A stretch of 64,000 nucleotides of DNA from Singulisphaera acidiphila DSM 18658 (GTDB taxonomy: Bacteria > Planctomycetota > Planctomycetia > Isosphaerales > Isosphaeraceae), in NCBI RefSeq assembly GCF_000242455.2, contig NC_019892.1, positions 6,830,744 through 6,894,743 of the forward strand. The letters are read 5' to 3'. This document shows, in pieces, positions 9,222 through 19,600 of the stretch (position 1 is its first letter; each line of letters starts with the position of its first letter). Below the pieces are notes generated by a model. It saw only the letters and a program-made list of their open reading frames with translations, did no database searches and had not been told where the DNA came from. The position numbers were made by a program, and so were the translations under genes.

Positions 9222-10409
9222 ATGAACAACGAGAACCCATGGCCTGCTGGCTGTGCTGAACTGATCTTTGTGCACCGCCAGAATCGGCCACGAGGAGCCA
9301 AGGCTTTGAATAGGGTAACCCAGGCGGATAACGTTTCACGCTTTCATCATCTTGATGCATTGCGGGGTCTCCTGATGGCTCTTGGAGTCGTCCTCCATGC
9401 GGCCAATATTTATACCCCCCAAGGGCGATGGTTAGTCGCCGACTCGCAGCGAGGCGATTTTTTTGGCGTATTGACCGCCGTGATCCATTCGTTTCGCCTC
9501 CCCTGTTTCTTCATGATCTCTGGCCTCCTTTCCATCATTGTGCTGGAACGTAAGGGAGTGGACCACTTCCTCCGCTCGCGGACCATCCGGCTTGCAGTGC
9601 CTTGCCTTTCGGCCATGGTGCTTCTGAACTCGGCACAAACCTGGCTCCTTGCCTGGCACGGGCAGCGGCCATTCGTTGACTACCTCTCAGAGGCGGGCTG
9701 GCTCTCACACCTCTGGTTCCTTGTCGACCTGCTCATCTACTGCTACGTATTGGCTATGCTGAGGCCTTTGTTGTTGCGGTTCCCGCAACCCTCGATTTTC
9801 GCGGGGACCGTCGTACTGATGATGCCTATCGTGACTCAAGCCTTTGCCGTCGGTATGGGACGAGCGGTCGGCTACCGGCTTCTCTTCTGGGGCTTGCTCG
9901 ATGCGCATCGGCTGGCAACCTATGCCCTTTTCTTCGCCTTCGGAGCCATCTACCGACCAGGCTCAGACGAAGTCCGAGACCGGCAACTTGTGGTATGGTC
10001 GATCGTCCTCTTGATCATTGCGATCATCGCAAAGGTGAGTACAAGTTTGCCTTTGCTGACGCTGTATGCGGATGCTTCTCTGTCGTGGGCTGGCGCACTT
10101 ATCTGTCTACAAACAGGGAAACGATTCATCGACCGCCCGAATCATTTCCTGCGCCGGCTCGCCGATGCTTCGTACACAATCTATTTGTTTCACCACGTCA
10201 TTGTGATCGGCTTGGGCATTGCCTTGTTAGGACTACCAATCACAGCGTGGACAAAGTTTCTTGCTATCGTGTTGTTGACGTTTATTTTAACTTTCGGGAT
10301 ACATCGCTTTGTAATTGCCCCGTTTCCTTTGCTCGGCTTCTTGTTCAACGGGAGGCTGAGAGTTGGAAAGCAGAGCTTTCCCTCAATCACTCCTTCACCG
10401 ATTGAATAG
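9222..10409 (+). CDS. Acyltransferase-3 family membrane protein (OpgC/MdoC-like)
   Basis: 395 residues from the ATG at 9222, chosen because AAGGGGAG at 9206-9213 is eight bases upstream. An in-frame ATG at 9216 is too close to it. The N-terminal hallmark FHHLDALRGLLMALGVVLHA, with Arg-Gly and His, resembles the glucan succinyltransferase OpgC subgroup more than OafA. About ten hydrophobic segments follow, including the SHLWFLVDLLIYCYVLAML and ASYTIYLFHHVIVIG motifs. Likely role: transfer of an acyl group (acetyl or succinyl) onto a periplasmic or surface glycan. It is not close to the acyltransferase at 2090-3298, so the two probably modify different positions or acceptors. Confidence 0.82.
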   Translation: MNNENPWPAGCAELIFVHRQNRPRGAKALNRVTQADNVSRFHHLDALRGLLMALGVVLHAANIYTPQGRWLVADSQRGDFFGVLTAVIHSFRLPCFFMISGLLSIIVLERKGVDHFLRSRTIRLAVPCLSAMVLLNSAQTWLLAWHGQRPFVDYLSEAGWLSHLWFLVDLLIYCYVLAMLRPLLLRFPQPSIFAGTVVLMMPIVTQAFAVGMGRAVGYRLLFWGLLDAHRLATYALFFAFGAIYRPGSDEVRDRQLVVWSIVLLIIAIIAKVSTSLPLLTLYADASLSWAGALICLQTGKRFIDRPNHFLRRLADASYTIYLFHHVIVIGLGIALLGLPITAWTKFLAIVLLTFILTFGIHRFVIAPFPLLGFLFNGRLRVGKQSFPSITPSPIE

Positions 10410-10962
10410 AGCAATTTTCGTTTGAGTGGACCACTGGCCGAGCGAACTGAGTGGCTCTGATCCGTTACTTGTGCCCCTGGCGCGTGGGCCAGAAGCTTGG
10501 AGTCCGAGTGCGGACCACAACCGCTTTGAGGTGAGTAACTCGCAGGTAAACCGCATTCATCCTACGGGATTTCAACTGCGCCAAGATCTTCCAAGCATTT
10601 GCGAGGTTGAGAGGAAAAGGTCAGGCTCTCGCGATTGACAGAGCTGTGGCAGTTGGGTTGGTAGCCAGGAAAATGTCATCTCACTCACGGCGAATCCCCA
10701 TACTGCTACGATGGGGGAGCACCGTGAGTGTTTTCATTGATCAGGCTGTCAAAGCCACTCCCCTCGAATTTGGAAACTTCGAGAACTTTGCTTCTCTCGG
10801 CAACGCTTAATCATTGTAGAGAAACTGGAGTGACTATGGGCCCGCCGACGATTGGCGAGCCCTTGTCCCTTGCACGACGGTATTGGCCAAGTCTCAACGA
10901 GTGATTGCTTTCTGGCTTTCACGTTGAGACGTGCCTGGGCCTCGTCCCTTGGGGACGGGGTG
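10410..10962. other. Intergenic region between convergent acyltransferase and PKD protein genes
   Basis: About 550 bases with only short, compositionally poor open frames. I see no gene, tRNA or strong hairpin. Confidence 0.45.
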
Positions 10963-13900
10963 TCACTGTGGTTTCTTCTGAGCGATTGCCCATCCCGATC
11001 GACTCTTGATATCGCTCAGGATCTGCGGCGTGAGCCAGTCATAGGCATCTTGTGCCCCGGCCAGACCCTGGTTCGCTGCCAAAATGAGCGTAATCCGTGC
11101 GTCCGTGCCATAGTACCCAGTGAATGGACGCTCGGTGCTTTGGGTGGTGCCAAAATTCTGTTTGAAAAGATCATCCATCGTTGCGAAGTACTCCCAAGTA
11201 CCTCCCGGCAGGATGCGCCCGACAGTCAGGTAGTAAGGTGCGGCTTGCTCGCGAGCATAGGCCGGACCACTGGTGAACAGTTTGAGCTGGAAATCAACGA
11301 TTCGGTTTCTCAGGAGCAGGCCTCCGGTAAAGCCCTGCTCATTGGCGTGATCGATCGACCATGCCAAGTAGTTATTCATCCACACGCTCATGTCCGGCGA
11401 GGTGGTGTACATGGGCTGCTCGAAAACCGTCCCCAACGGAGTCACGTGGTTCTGAGCGTAGGTATTGTAATAGTCAAGGTTGTTCTTGACCTTGGCGCTG
11501 AAGTAGTTCTTCGCAGGGTCCGCATTGGGCAGGTAAGCGGCAGCGTCGACCAGGTTCCTCAAGGCCCACGCCCTTGCTCTTACTTGCTCTGTGCCGACGA
11601 TTCCCAACGCGCCTCCCCGCCCGCCGAGCGTCGGCCCATTCGAGACGGCGGCTTGCCAGGATTTGATCAGGCCAATGTTCCCCCAGAACGCTACCTCGTC
11701 GGCCAAGTAACGATCGCCCGTGACCAGATAAGGGATGTAAGCCAGGGACGGCACGTGCGCCAAATCGGGCGTCAGCGGGCCAGTGCTGGCGGCGGTGAGA
11801 TCACCTTTGGGCTGGTCACTGACCGGGACATACGAATACGGCCCTTGCCCCCGCGTATCGAGCCAGAAGTTGGGGCGGTTGTCGATCGAGACAAGGCTGC
11901 CGTCAGCCTCGCGAATGTGAACCGGCCAAGATCCGGCGAGCGTTCCATTCGCAAGTGTGTAGTCCTGCTGGCTGGCCGTTTGATAGACCAGGTACTGCGC
12001 CGCCCAGTCGGGGTAGGGGGCAAGCTCGGGTCGGCCGCCTGCGGCCCCCATGGCATCGTAAGTATTGCCGCCACGCCCGAGGATATTGAAGGTATCACCC
12101 GTGGTCGAATAGGTCTGATTTGTGATTGTGTCCAGGTAGCGTGGCAGGGCACCGGCCTCGTAGAACGGCTCGAAATCATGGATCACCTGCGACTCGTTCA
12201 GGCCAAGGTCGAAGACCTTGCGCCAGCGGGTCAGGTAGTACTGGGTCACGCCGGCCTGGCTAAAGAGCGTTTGTCCTCCGGCGGCGATGCTCACGTCATA
12301 GTCGACCTTCGTCGCCCCGGCCACATCAAGGACGTTCTCGACGGTCACGTCCAGCCGATCTGGGCCGTCCTGATAAGACCGCGTGTCGAAGATGACTCGC
12401 AGGAAGGGATGGGGTTTGCCGGCCGGGTCGACAGGGGCGACGGTCGTGCGCCACTCTGTCACGAGAGGTCCGTTGAGCCAGAGATCGCTCGACTTCGCTT
12501 TCGGGAGGGTCGCGGTGTAAAGGACTCCGCCGATGGTCAACCGGACGGACGCGTCCGGGATCGTCGGAATGAAACTGCCGACACGCGGGGTGGCCTCAGT
12601 GAGTACGTAGGTACCCGTCACAGGCACCGCGGCGCTGACGATGGCATAGCGAATCGAGCCGTCGGGCCAGGTGGTCTTGACGTCGGTCTGGGTCACCAGG
12701 TTTCCGAGTTGCAAGCCATCATGGGCGACACCTTGTGGTAAAACCTGGCCGAAGGTGGCCCAGCCGGGGGTCAGGACGAGATTTGCCAATCCATTGACCG
12801 GGCTCAGGCTGAAAATGGTGACCATGGTGAAAATCATTGGGCTAACCCCTCCATCCTTATCGGTGGCAGTCACCGTTGCCGTGTACTCTCCCGCCGTTGT
12901 GTACACGTGGCTGGGACTGGTCAGCCCCAGGCCGCTGATCGGGGCCGAACCGTCGCCGAAGTCCCAAGTATAGATGAAACCGGCCGCAGTATCGACCGGG
13001 CTTGGGTCGGTGGCCGAGGCATGAAGTGTCAGGGTCTGTCCCAAGAATGCTGAGTAGGACCCACTTCCGAAGACGGTGGGAGCCACGTTGGCGACGTTGA
13101 CCGTAGCGGAGGCGAGTGCGACTTGGCCTGCGGAATCGGTCACGCGGAGGTTGACGATGTAGATTCCGTTGTCGAGGAAGGTGGATGCGGCGGTCTGCCC
13201 GACGGCCTCGTAGGTCCCGTTGTTATCGAGGTCCCAGGTATAGGTGTAGATTCCATTTCCGCCCGCAGCAGTGGCGGTGAACGTCTTGGTTGCGCCCTCG
13301 AGACTGGAGTAGGGCCCCCCCGCAGAGGCGGTGAGGATGGGGTCAGGGGCTTTGGCGACGTTGACGATGGTGGATGCGGCGGGACTTGTGGCGTTGTCCT
13401 TGTCGGTGGCGGTGACGAGGATGGTGTAAGTACCAGGTTTGGCGTAGACATGGCTTGGGTTGGTGAGTCCCTTGCCGCTGATATTCGGTGTTCCGTCGCC
13501 AAAGTTCCAGGTGTAGATGAAGCCGGCGGCGGTGTCGATTGGGCTTGGGTCGGTGGCCGCTCCGGTCAGCGTGATTGCCTTGCCGGCGGTAGCGTTGTAG
13601 GGCCCACTGACCGAGGCTGTGGGGGCCACGTTGGCGACATTGACGGTTGCAGAGGCGAGTGCGACTTGGCCCGCGGAGTCGGTCACGCGGAGGTTGACGA
13701 TGTAGATTCCGTTGTCGAGGAAGGTGGATGCGACGGTCTGCCCGACGGCCTCGTAGGTCCCGTTGTTATCGAGGTCCCAGGTATAGGTGTAGATTCCATT
13801 TCCGCCCGCAGCAGTGGCGGTGAACGTCTTGGTTGCGCCCTCGAGACTGGAGTAGGGCCCCCCCGCAGAGGCGGTGAGGATGGGGTCAGGGGCTTTGGCG

Positions 13901-15507
13901 ACGTTGACGATGGTGGATGCGGCGGGACTTGTGGCGTTGTCCTTGTCAGTAGCGGTGACGAGGATGGTGTAAGTGCCAGGTTTGGCATAGACATGGCTCG
14001 GGTTGGTGAGTCCCTTGCCGCTGATATTCGGTGTTCCGTCGCCAAAGTTCCAGGTGTAGATGAAGCCGGCGGCGGTGTCGATTGGGCTTGGGTCAGTGGC
14101 CGCTCCGGTCAGTGTGATTGCCTTGCCGGCCGTAGCGTTGTAGGGTCCACTGACTGAGGCCGTGGGAGCCACGTTGGCGACGTTGACCGTAGCGGAGGCG
14201 AGTGCGACTTGGCCCGCGGAGTCGGTCACGCGGAGGTTGACGATGTAGATTCCGTTATCGAGGAAGGTGGATGCAACAGTCTGCCCAGCGGTCTCGTAGG
14301 TTCCGTTGTTATCGAGGTCCCAGGTGTACGTGTAGATTCCGTTTCCGCCTGCAGCGGTGGCGGTGAACGTCTTGGTTGCGCCTTCAAGACTGGAATAGGA
14401 GCCTCCCGCAGAGGCGGTGAGGATGGGGTCAGGGGGCTTGGTGACGTTGACGATGGTGGATGCAGCGAGACTTGTGGCGTTGTCCTTGTCAGTAGCGGCG
14501 ACGAGGACGGTGTAAGTACCAGGTTTGGCGTAGACATGGCTTGGGTTAGTGAGTCCCTTGCCGCTGATATTTGGCGTTCCATCGCCGAAGTTCCAGGTGT
14601 AGATGAAGCCGGCGGCGGTGTCGATTGGGCTTGGGTCAGTGGCCGCTCCGGTCAGTGTGATTGCCTTGCCGGCGGTAGCGTTGTAGGGCCCGCTGACTGA
14701 GGCTGTGGGAGCCACGTTGGCGACGTTGACCGTCGTGGACGATTGGACCGTGGCTCCGGAGGGATCGGTCACAAGGAGCGTGGCCGTGTAGGTCTTGTTG
14801 TCCCGATAAACATGCTCAGGGGTCAGTGAGCCGGTGGCTTTTTCGCCGTCACCGAAGTCCCAGGCATAGGTCGCACCGGCACCACCGGAGGTCTGCCCTG
14901 AGAAGGTGACCTTGTCGCCCTCTTTGGCGATCATGTCTGCGCCGGCGGATGCGAGCAGGACGGGTTGAATCGTCAGCGCGTTGGGCTTTAAATTCAAACG
15001 CGTTTTGCCGCTATTCGCGAACTTCAGGTGGAGTTGCCCATCGGTCACGGCGACCTGAAAGCTCGGTTGCGCGAATTGCCGGGAGGTGACCCGCTGCACC
15101 AAGCTTACCGGCTGTCCCTCAGCCCAGATGGAGAGGCGATTTCGAAGTCGTGGATCTCCCACGGCGACGGTCACGTGATAAAGGCCGTTGGGCAAATCCA
15201 CGCGGAAGTTGTTTTCGGAGTCCGAAATGGAACCGCGCTGTCGCGGGGCGGAAATGGCTTGGGCGGTTGCCTTGACGGAGGTCTCCCAACCGTAGCCCAG
15301 CGTTGGGCTATAGGGGGCCGCCTTGGATAAGGGGATTGTCCCTGGAATAACGGCAGAACCAATCTTGCCGAAATCGATTGGGAGCGTAGCGGCCCCCGTG
15401 GCCATAAGGTGTCGGTCTTCGAGGGCCTCGACCTGCAATCGGAGCTTGTTCGTCGAGACTTCCTTGCACTTCGATCGTAGGAAGCTCCGCCAAGATGGTT
15501 TTGTCAT
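10963..15507 (-). CDS. Large secreted/surface protein with malectin-like, PKD and unknown C-terminal domains
   Basis: 1514 residues from the ATG at 15507, which has AGAGGA about nine bases upstream; an in-frame start at 15804 lacks support. Residues 24-36 contain VEALEDRHLMA, the planctomycetal N-terminal motif seen on many exported giant proteins. Residues about 43-185 look like a malectin/carbohydrate-binding beta-sandwich (GYGWE, FRVDLPNGLYHVTVAVGD). Residues 187-905 are eight PKD-type units with WDFGDG, WNFGDG or WDLDNNG cores; six of these are three copies of a 181-residue pair. Residues about 910-1514 start with a beta-rich part (TWPDGSIRYAIVSA), recalling the RIFT-barrel domain of YetA/PcRGLX-type rhamnogalacturonan lyases. 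A helical W/Y-rich part follows, possibly an alpha/alpha toroid. A carbohydrate-binding or polysaccharide-degrading surface protein is inferred; no catalytic residue is assigned. Confidence 0.8.
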   Translation of the reverse strand: MTKPSWRSFLRSKCKEVSTNKLRLQVEALEDRHLMATGAATLPIDFGKIGSAVIPGTIPLSKAAPYSPTLGYGWETSVKATAQAISAPRQRGSISDSENNFRVDLPNGLYHVTVAVGDPRLRNRLSIWAEGQPVSLVQRVTSRQFAQPSFQVAVTDGQLHLKFANSGKTRLNLKPNALTIQPVLLASAGADMIAKEGDKVTFSGQTSGGAGATYAWDFGDGEKATGSLTPEHVYRDNKTYTATLLVTDPSGATVQSSTTVNVANVAPTASVSGPYNATAGKAITLTGAATDPSPIDTAAGFIYTWNFGDGTPNISGKGLTNPSHVYAKPGTYTVLVAATDKDNATSLAASTIVNVTKPPDPILTASAGGSYSSLEGATKTFTATAAGGNGIYTYTWDLDNNGTYETAGQTVASTFLDNGIYIVNLRVTDSAGQVALASATVNVANVAPTASVSGPYNATAGKAITLTGAATDPSPIDTAAGFIYTWNFGDGTPNISGKGLTNPSHVYAKPGTYTILVTATDKDNATSPAASTIVNVAKAPDPILTASAGGPYSSLEGATKTFTATAAGGNGIYTYTWDLDNNGTYEAVGQTVASTFLDNGIYIVNLRVTDSAGQVALASATVNVANVAPTASVSGPYNATAGKAITLTGAATDPSPIDTAAGFIYTWNFGDGTPNISGKGLTNPSHVYAKPGTYTILVTATDKDNATSPAASTIVNVAKAPDPILTASAGGPYSSLEGATKTFTATAAGGNGIYTYTWDLDNNGTYEAVGQTAASTFLDNGIYIVNLRVTDSAGQVALASATVNVANVAPTVFGSGSYSAFLGQTLTLHASATDPSPVDTAAGFIYTWDFGDGSAPISGLGLTSPSHVYTTAGEYTATVTATDKDGGVSPMIFTMVTIFSLSPVNGLANLVLTPGWATFGQVLPQGVAHDGLQLGNLVTQTDVKTTWPDGSIRYAIVSAAVPVTGTYVLTEATPRVGSFIPTIPDASVRLTIGGVLYTATLPKAKSSDLWLNGPLVTEWRTTVAPVDPAGKPHPFLRVIFDTRSYQDGPDRLDVTVENVLDVAGATKVDYDVSIAAGGQTLFSQAGVTQYYLTRWRKVFDLGLNESQVIHDFEPFYEAGALPRYLDTITNQTYSTTGDTFNILGRGGNTYDAMGAAGGRPELAPYPDWAAQYLVYQTASQQDYTLANGTLAGSWPVHIREADGSLVSIDNRPNFWLDTRGQGPYSYVPVSDQPKGDLTAASTGPLTPDLAHVPSLAYIPYLVTGDRYLADEVAFWGNIGLIKSWQAAVSNGPTLGGRGGALGIVGTEQVRARAWALRNLVDAAAYLPNADPAKNYFSAKVKNNLDYYNTYAQNHVTPLGTVFEQPMYTTSPDMSVWMNNYLAWSIDHANEQGFTGGLLLRNRIVDFQLKLFTSGPAYAREQAAPYYLTVGRILPGGTWEYFATMDDLFKQNFGTTQSTERPFTGYYGTDARITLILAANQGLAGAQDAYDWLTPQILSDIKSRSGWAIAQKKPQ
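13082..14710 (-). repeat. Three tandem 543-bp repeats inside the PKD protein gene
   Basis: Units at 13082-13624, 13625-14167 and 14168-14710, each exactly 543 bases (181 codons). The landmark CACGCGGAGGTTGACG recurs at 13141, 13684 and 14227. Copies differ at scattered single bases, many of them silent (for example GTTGACCGTAGCGGAG against ATTGACGGTTGCAGAG). This points to recent duplication or ongoing gene conversion. Each unit encodes two PKD domains. Confidence 0.95.
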
Positions 15508-16673
15508 TTCGATGAATCCTCTGAGTCGGAGCGAAATAGGCGTCTGATCGGGTTCATCTCGAGGAGGGGGCTCCCGAGGACAGAATCGAAATTGCAGACA
15601 TCGAGCGCAGACCGAAACTGGAATCGGCACCCGTCTCTCGATCCAATGGAGAGACTGAGAGCGATTGGTATTGCTTGGATTAAGATGTCGTGAACGAGAC
15701 CGACGAATGAAGGATGGAGCGATTGTTTCGGACGGGAATCGATACCGAATCTGGTCGAACTCTAGGTCACCGATGCACGATCTGCAAGTAGCCTCAACGC
15801 ACAATGAAACTTGTCATGGAGTTAACATCCGGGAAGAATTTCGACTGAGTCAGGAAGCCTCGTCCTGAGTTTGGCGCATCTCCTTGGCCGACGGCAGGAA
15901 CCGATTCCGTCGTGTCCAAGAAAAATCAACGCACAGTCATGAAACAATGCCTGCATCCACTTTGATGCAGAGGGGCGGACGTTTTTTCGGACCCGCTTTG
16001 CCCCCCCTCAAACGTAGAATGGAAACTGTCAGCGTGATCCCGGTTCGTGCGGTGGTGCTGGTCAATCCAGATTACCGAGCCCTCGTCGGTGAGGAGGGTG
16101 GTCTTCCGCGAGATGCTACGCCCCTGACCCAATGAACCTCGTCACCAAATGACGGAAATGGCGTAACTCGTGAAAGGGACTTTTGCCCAAGTTCTGGAGA
16201 AGTTAGGCAAACCACCGGCGAGCTGAAATAAGCTTGGCTGCGGGCCGATGTAAGCTTAAATGTGCTTGAAGCTGCTATAGAAATGAATCGAGTTGATTTT
16301 TCTCGTCTTGTGGTGAATTCACTGGAAATCCGCTACAGCTTATCTCATAGTTTGAGATTGGCATTTGTCATGATTGCCGTTTGATGAGAGCTGGGACTTT
16401 TCCGAAGAATTGCAATGGGTTTTGAAGCTCCGTGAAGTCTTGCGAGTTGTCGGAAGGGGCCGGGATGACGGATCGTTGAAATCCGCAAAAAAAAAGGCCC
16501 CGAGGTGAGGGTTGACGGTGGAGTTGGTCTCTGCCTTGGCGGCACGCCCGATTCGCCCGATTCAATGCCATGGGCGGCTCTGAGTGCGAACCGCTTATCT
16601 TATAATCGTCTTGCCGGATATCATTCCCGGCCCGATGGGGCTTGGAATGGTCGCCTTGAGGATACTGCATATC
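15508..16673. other. 1.2-kb intergenic region between divergent PKD and TPR genes
   Basis: It should contain the promoters for both large flanking genes. GAGGAT at 16658-16663 is the ribosome-binding site of the TPR gene. I see no convincing coding region; the short frames have poor codon structure. The section from about 16240 to 16380 is relatively AT-rich. Confidence 0.45.
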
Positions 16674-19600
16674 ATGAGACGACGGCTGAATGTTAAGCTA
16701 TTGATCGGCCTCGCGGTCGCCGCTGTCTTGCTTGGTGGAGCGGTCCACTTAGTGCATGGCGTGCAAGCAAAACGCAATATCGGAGCGCTGCTCAAACGGG
16801 CTGATCTGGCCGAGCGCAAAGGCGACCATGATGAGGCTGAGAAGTATTTAAGCCGTTATCTGGTCTTCCGCCCTGATGATGGAGAGACCCTCGCACGATA
16901 CGGGCTAACCATTGCCAAGGACTCACCTGATACTAATGCTCAAGCAAAGGCATTAATGGTTTTGGAGCGGGCCCTTGTTCGCGTCCCCGATCGCGATGAC
17001 GTCCGTCGCCGGGCCGCGGAGTTGGGGCGAGAGCTCGGGCGGCCGAAAGAGGCGAGCGAACAGGTCGTCGCTTTACTCCTCAAGCCCGGCCTCGGTCAGT
17101 TACCGAGTCAGGGGGATCGCCGGCGTCTGGAAGCCCAACTGCTCGCGTTCTCACAACAAAAGGTTGAGGAGGGACCACCGGCCGCGCTCCAACAACTCCT
17201 GACGCGTCCGGATCCCGCCCTTGAGGAACTGCTTGGCCGTTGCTTCGAGGATCAAGGACGAACGAGCCGACGAGACGAAGCCGAAGCCTATTACCGGAAG
17301 GCCGCGGCTTGCTACCGGCTTGCCCTTACCCATGCCCCGAACCGGATCGAAGTCTACGGGCGACTCAGCGCTCTCCTTCGAGAACGAATGAGTGACCCGG
17401 CCCAAGCCGATCGGGTCATGGACGCGATTGAACTCAAGGATGGGCTGATTGCTAAAAACCCGCAGTCGTTCGAGGCCTATTTGCTTCGAGCCCGCTATCG
17501 TAAGGAGAACCGGCTGGCGGGGGCGGCGGAGGATGTTACCCGGGCACAACAACTGGCTCCCCACGAGTTTGAAGTCCTGCTGGCAAACGCGGAATCGGCT
17601 CGATTGGCGGGCAATCTTGACATGGCGCGGACGCTCCTCCAAGAGGCGGAGTCGTCCAGCCCAGCGGATGTGCGGATCTATCTGGCCCGGATGACGGTCG
17701 AGGCCCAGGCGGGCCAACCCAACGAGGCGACCGCGGCGCTGCGGCGGGGTCTCAAGGCCTTGCCCGGTCAGGTGGATCTACTCTGGAGCCTGGCCGACCT
17801 GCTGATTCAGACTGGTAAGCTGGATGAAGCGGCCGGAGAGATCAAAACTCTGCGTCAGAAGAGTGAGATTCTGACCGCCCCCATCGATTACCTCGACGGC
17901 CGCTTGCTGATCGAAAAGGGCCGGTGGCCCGAGGCCATTCGGACCTTGGAAAAGGCCCGTGCATTGATGGCTGGCACACCGACACTGAACGGCCTGACCA
18001 AACAAGCGGACCTCTTACTCGCTCAGGGCTACGAGTGGCTCGGGCTTCCCGAGCAGCGCCTGGCGGTGAGCCGGCGGGCGCTGGCTCTCGATCCTCAGTG
18101 GGTCCCCGCCCGACTGGAGCAGGCGGCCGCGCTTCTGGCCCTGGGACGGACCGATGCCGCCATCGAGTCGTATCGGAGCCTCCTCCCTCAATCTCCCTCG
18201 GTCCGGACGACCCTCGCGCGGTTGCTGGTCGCCCAAAACTTACGCCTCACGGCTGAGCAACGACGTGATCCTGCCCGTTGGCAGGAAGTCGAGACGCTGC
18301 TGGACCAGGCTGAGCAGGCGGCCCCTACGTCGCTCGAGGTGCCGCTTTTGCGTGCTGAGATCCTCGCGGAGCGGGGCCGGATCGAGGAGGCCCGAGGACG
18401 AATCGAGGTGACGAAGAAGGCCCATCCCGAGCGGGTCGAGCCCTGGATTTCGCTGATCCAACTGGCGGAAGGGCAAGGGAAGCTGGACAACGCCCTCGCG
18501 CTCCTTGATGAAGCCGAGCACCGGCTGGGGGATCGTTTGGAACTGCGCCTGGCGCGGGCGAACTATTGGGGAAGGCAGGGGGGGGACGACGCACGCAAAA
18601 AACTGGGCGAGTTGACCCAGGCCCTCGAGTCGGCTGCTCCCAAGGATCGGCCTCGCCTGGAAGATGGATTGGCGAATGCCTACATCCGTCTCGGAGACCT
18701 CCAAGCAGCCGAGCGGATCTGGACCGACGCGGCCAAGCGGCGACCGGACGACCGACAGCTTGCGACTCTTCTGCTCGGTCTGGCCCTCCGCCAAGGCAAT
18801 GATGACTCCATCAGTCGCTCGTCGAGCCACTTGCGGCAGATCGAAGGCGAGGACGGTGCACTCTGGCGCTATGCCGACGCGGCTCGCCTTGTTTTGCGGG
18901 CAAAGCCTGGGAATGGGGCGTTGCTCAGCCAGGCGAGAACTCTGCTGGCTGAAGCTTCCAAGAAGCGGCCGGAATGGGCTCTGATCTCGCTCCTGGAGGC
19001 CGAGATCGCGGAAAAGGAAGGGAAGCCGGATCGGGCTATCGAAAACTACTTGAAAGCGATTCGCGGGGGCGAGCGACCGCCGCAGGTGGTGCGCCGGGTG
19101 GTCCAGTTGCTCAATGAACGCGGCCGCAACGTGGAGGCCGACCGCTTGGTTGAAGACCTCCTGGAGGGGGCTTCCCCCGTTGGTCTGCTGGGACAACTCG
19201 CTGCCGAGATGTCCCTGCGGAATCGAGACCAAGGGCAGGCGCTGGATTTGGCCCGCCAGGCGATCTCGCCGGATTCCAAGGATTATCGCGACCGTGTCTG
19301 GCTTGCTCAGATGCTTTGGGCGGCCAAGAAGCCGGCTGAGGCTGAGGGGGAACTTCGTCGCGCCGTCGAGATCGCCGGGGGGGAGCCTGACGTCTGGCTG
19401 GCTCTGGTCCAGTTCCTCGTCGGTACCGATCAGAAGGTTGCCGCGATGCAGGCCATCGAGCAGGCGCGGAAACAGCTTCCCCCCGATCGTGTGGGGCTGA
19501 CGCTGGCGCGTTGCTATGAGCGGATCGGCGATCGTGCCAAGGCCGAGGAGCAATTCACGGCCGTTCTCAAGGCTCATCCGGACGACGCGGCGACCATGCT

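Noticed and set aside
10852..12741. 629-codon open frame opposite the PKD protein
   Set aside because: Pure antisense of a strongly supported gene; no domain and codon pattern mirrors the other strand.
13123..14700. Gly/Val-rich repetitive plus-strand frames
   Set aside because: Antisense of the 543-bp repeats; repetition comes from the real PKD gene.
13082..14710. Regular repeats considered as a CRISPR-like array
   Set aside because: Units are 543 bp, contiguous and in frame as protein repeats; there are no short repeats with unique spacers.
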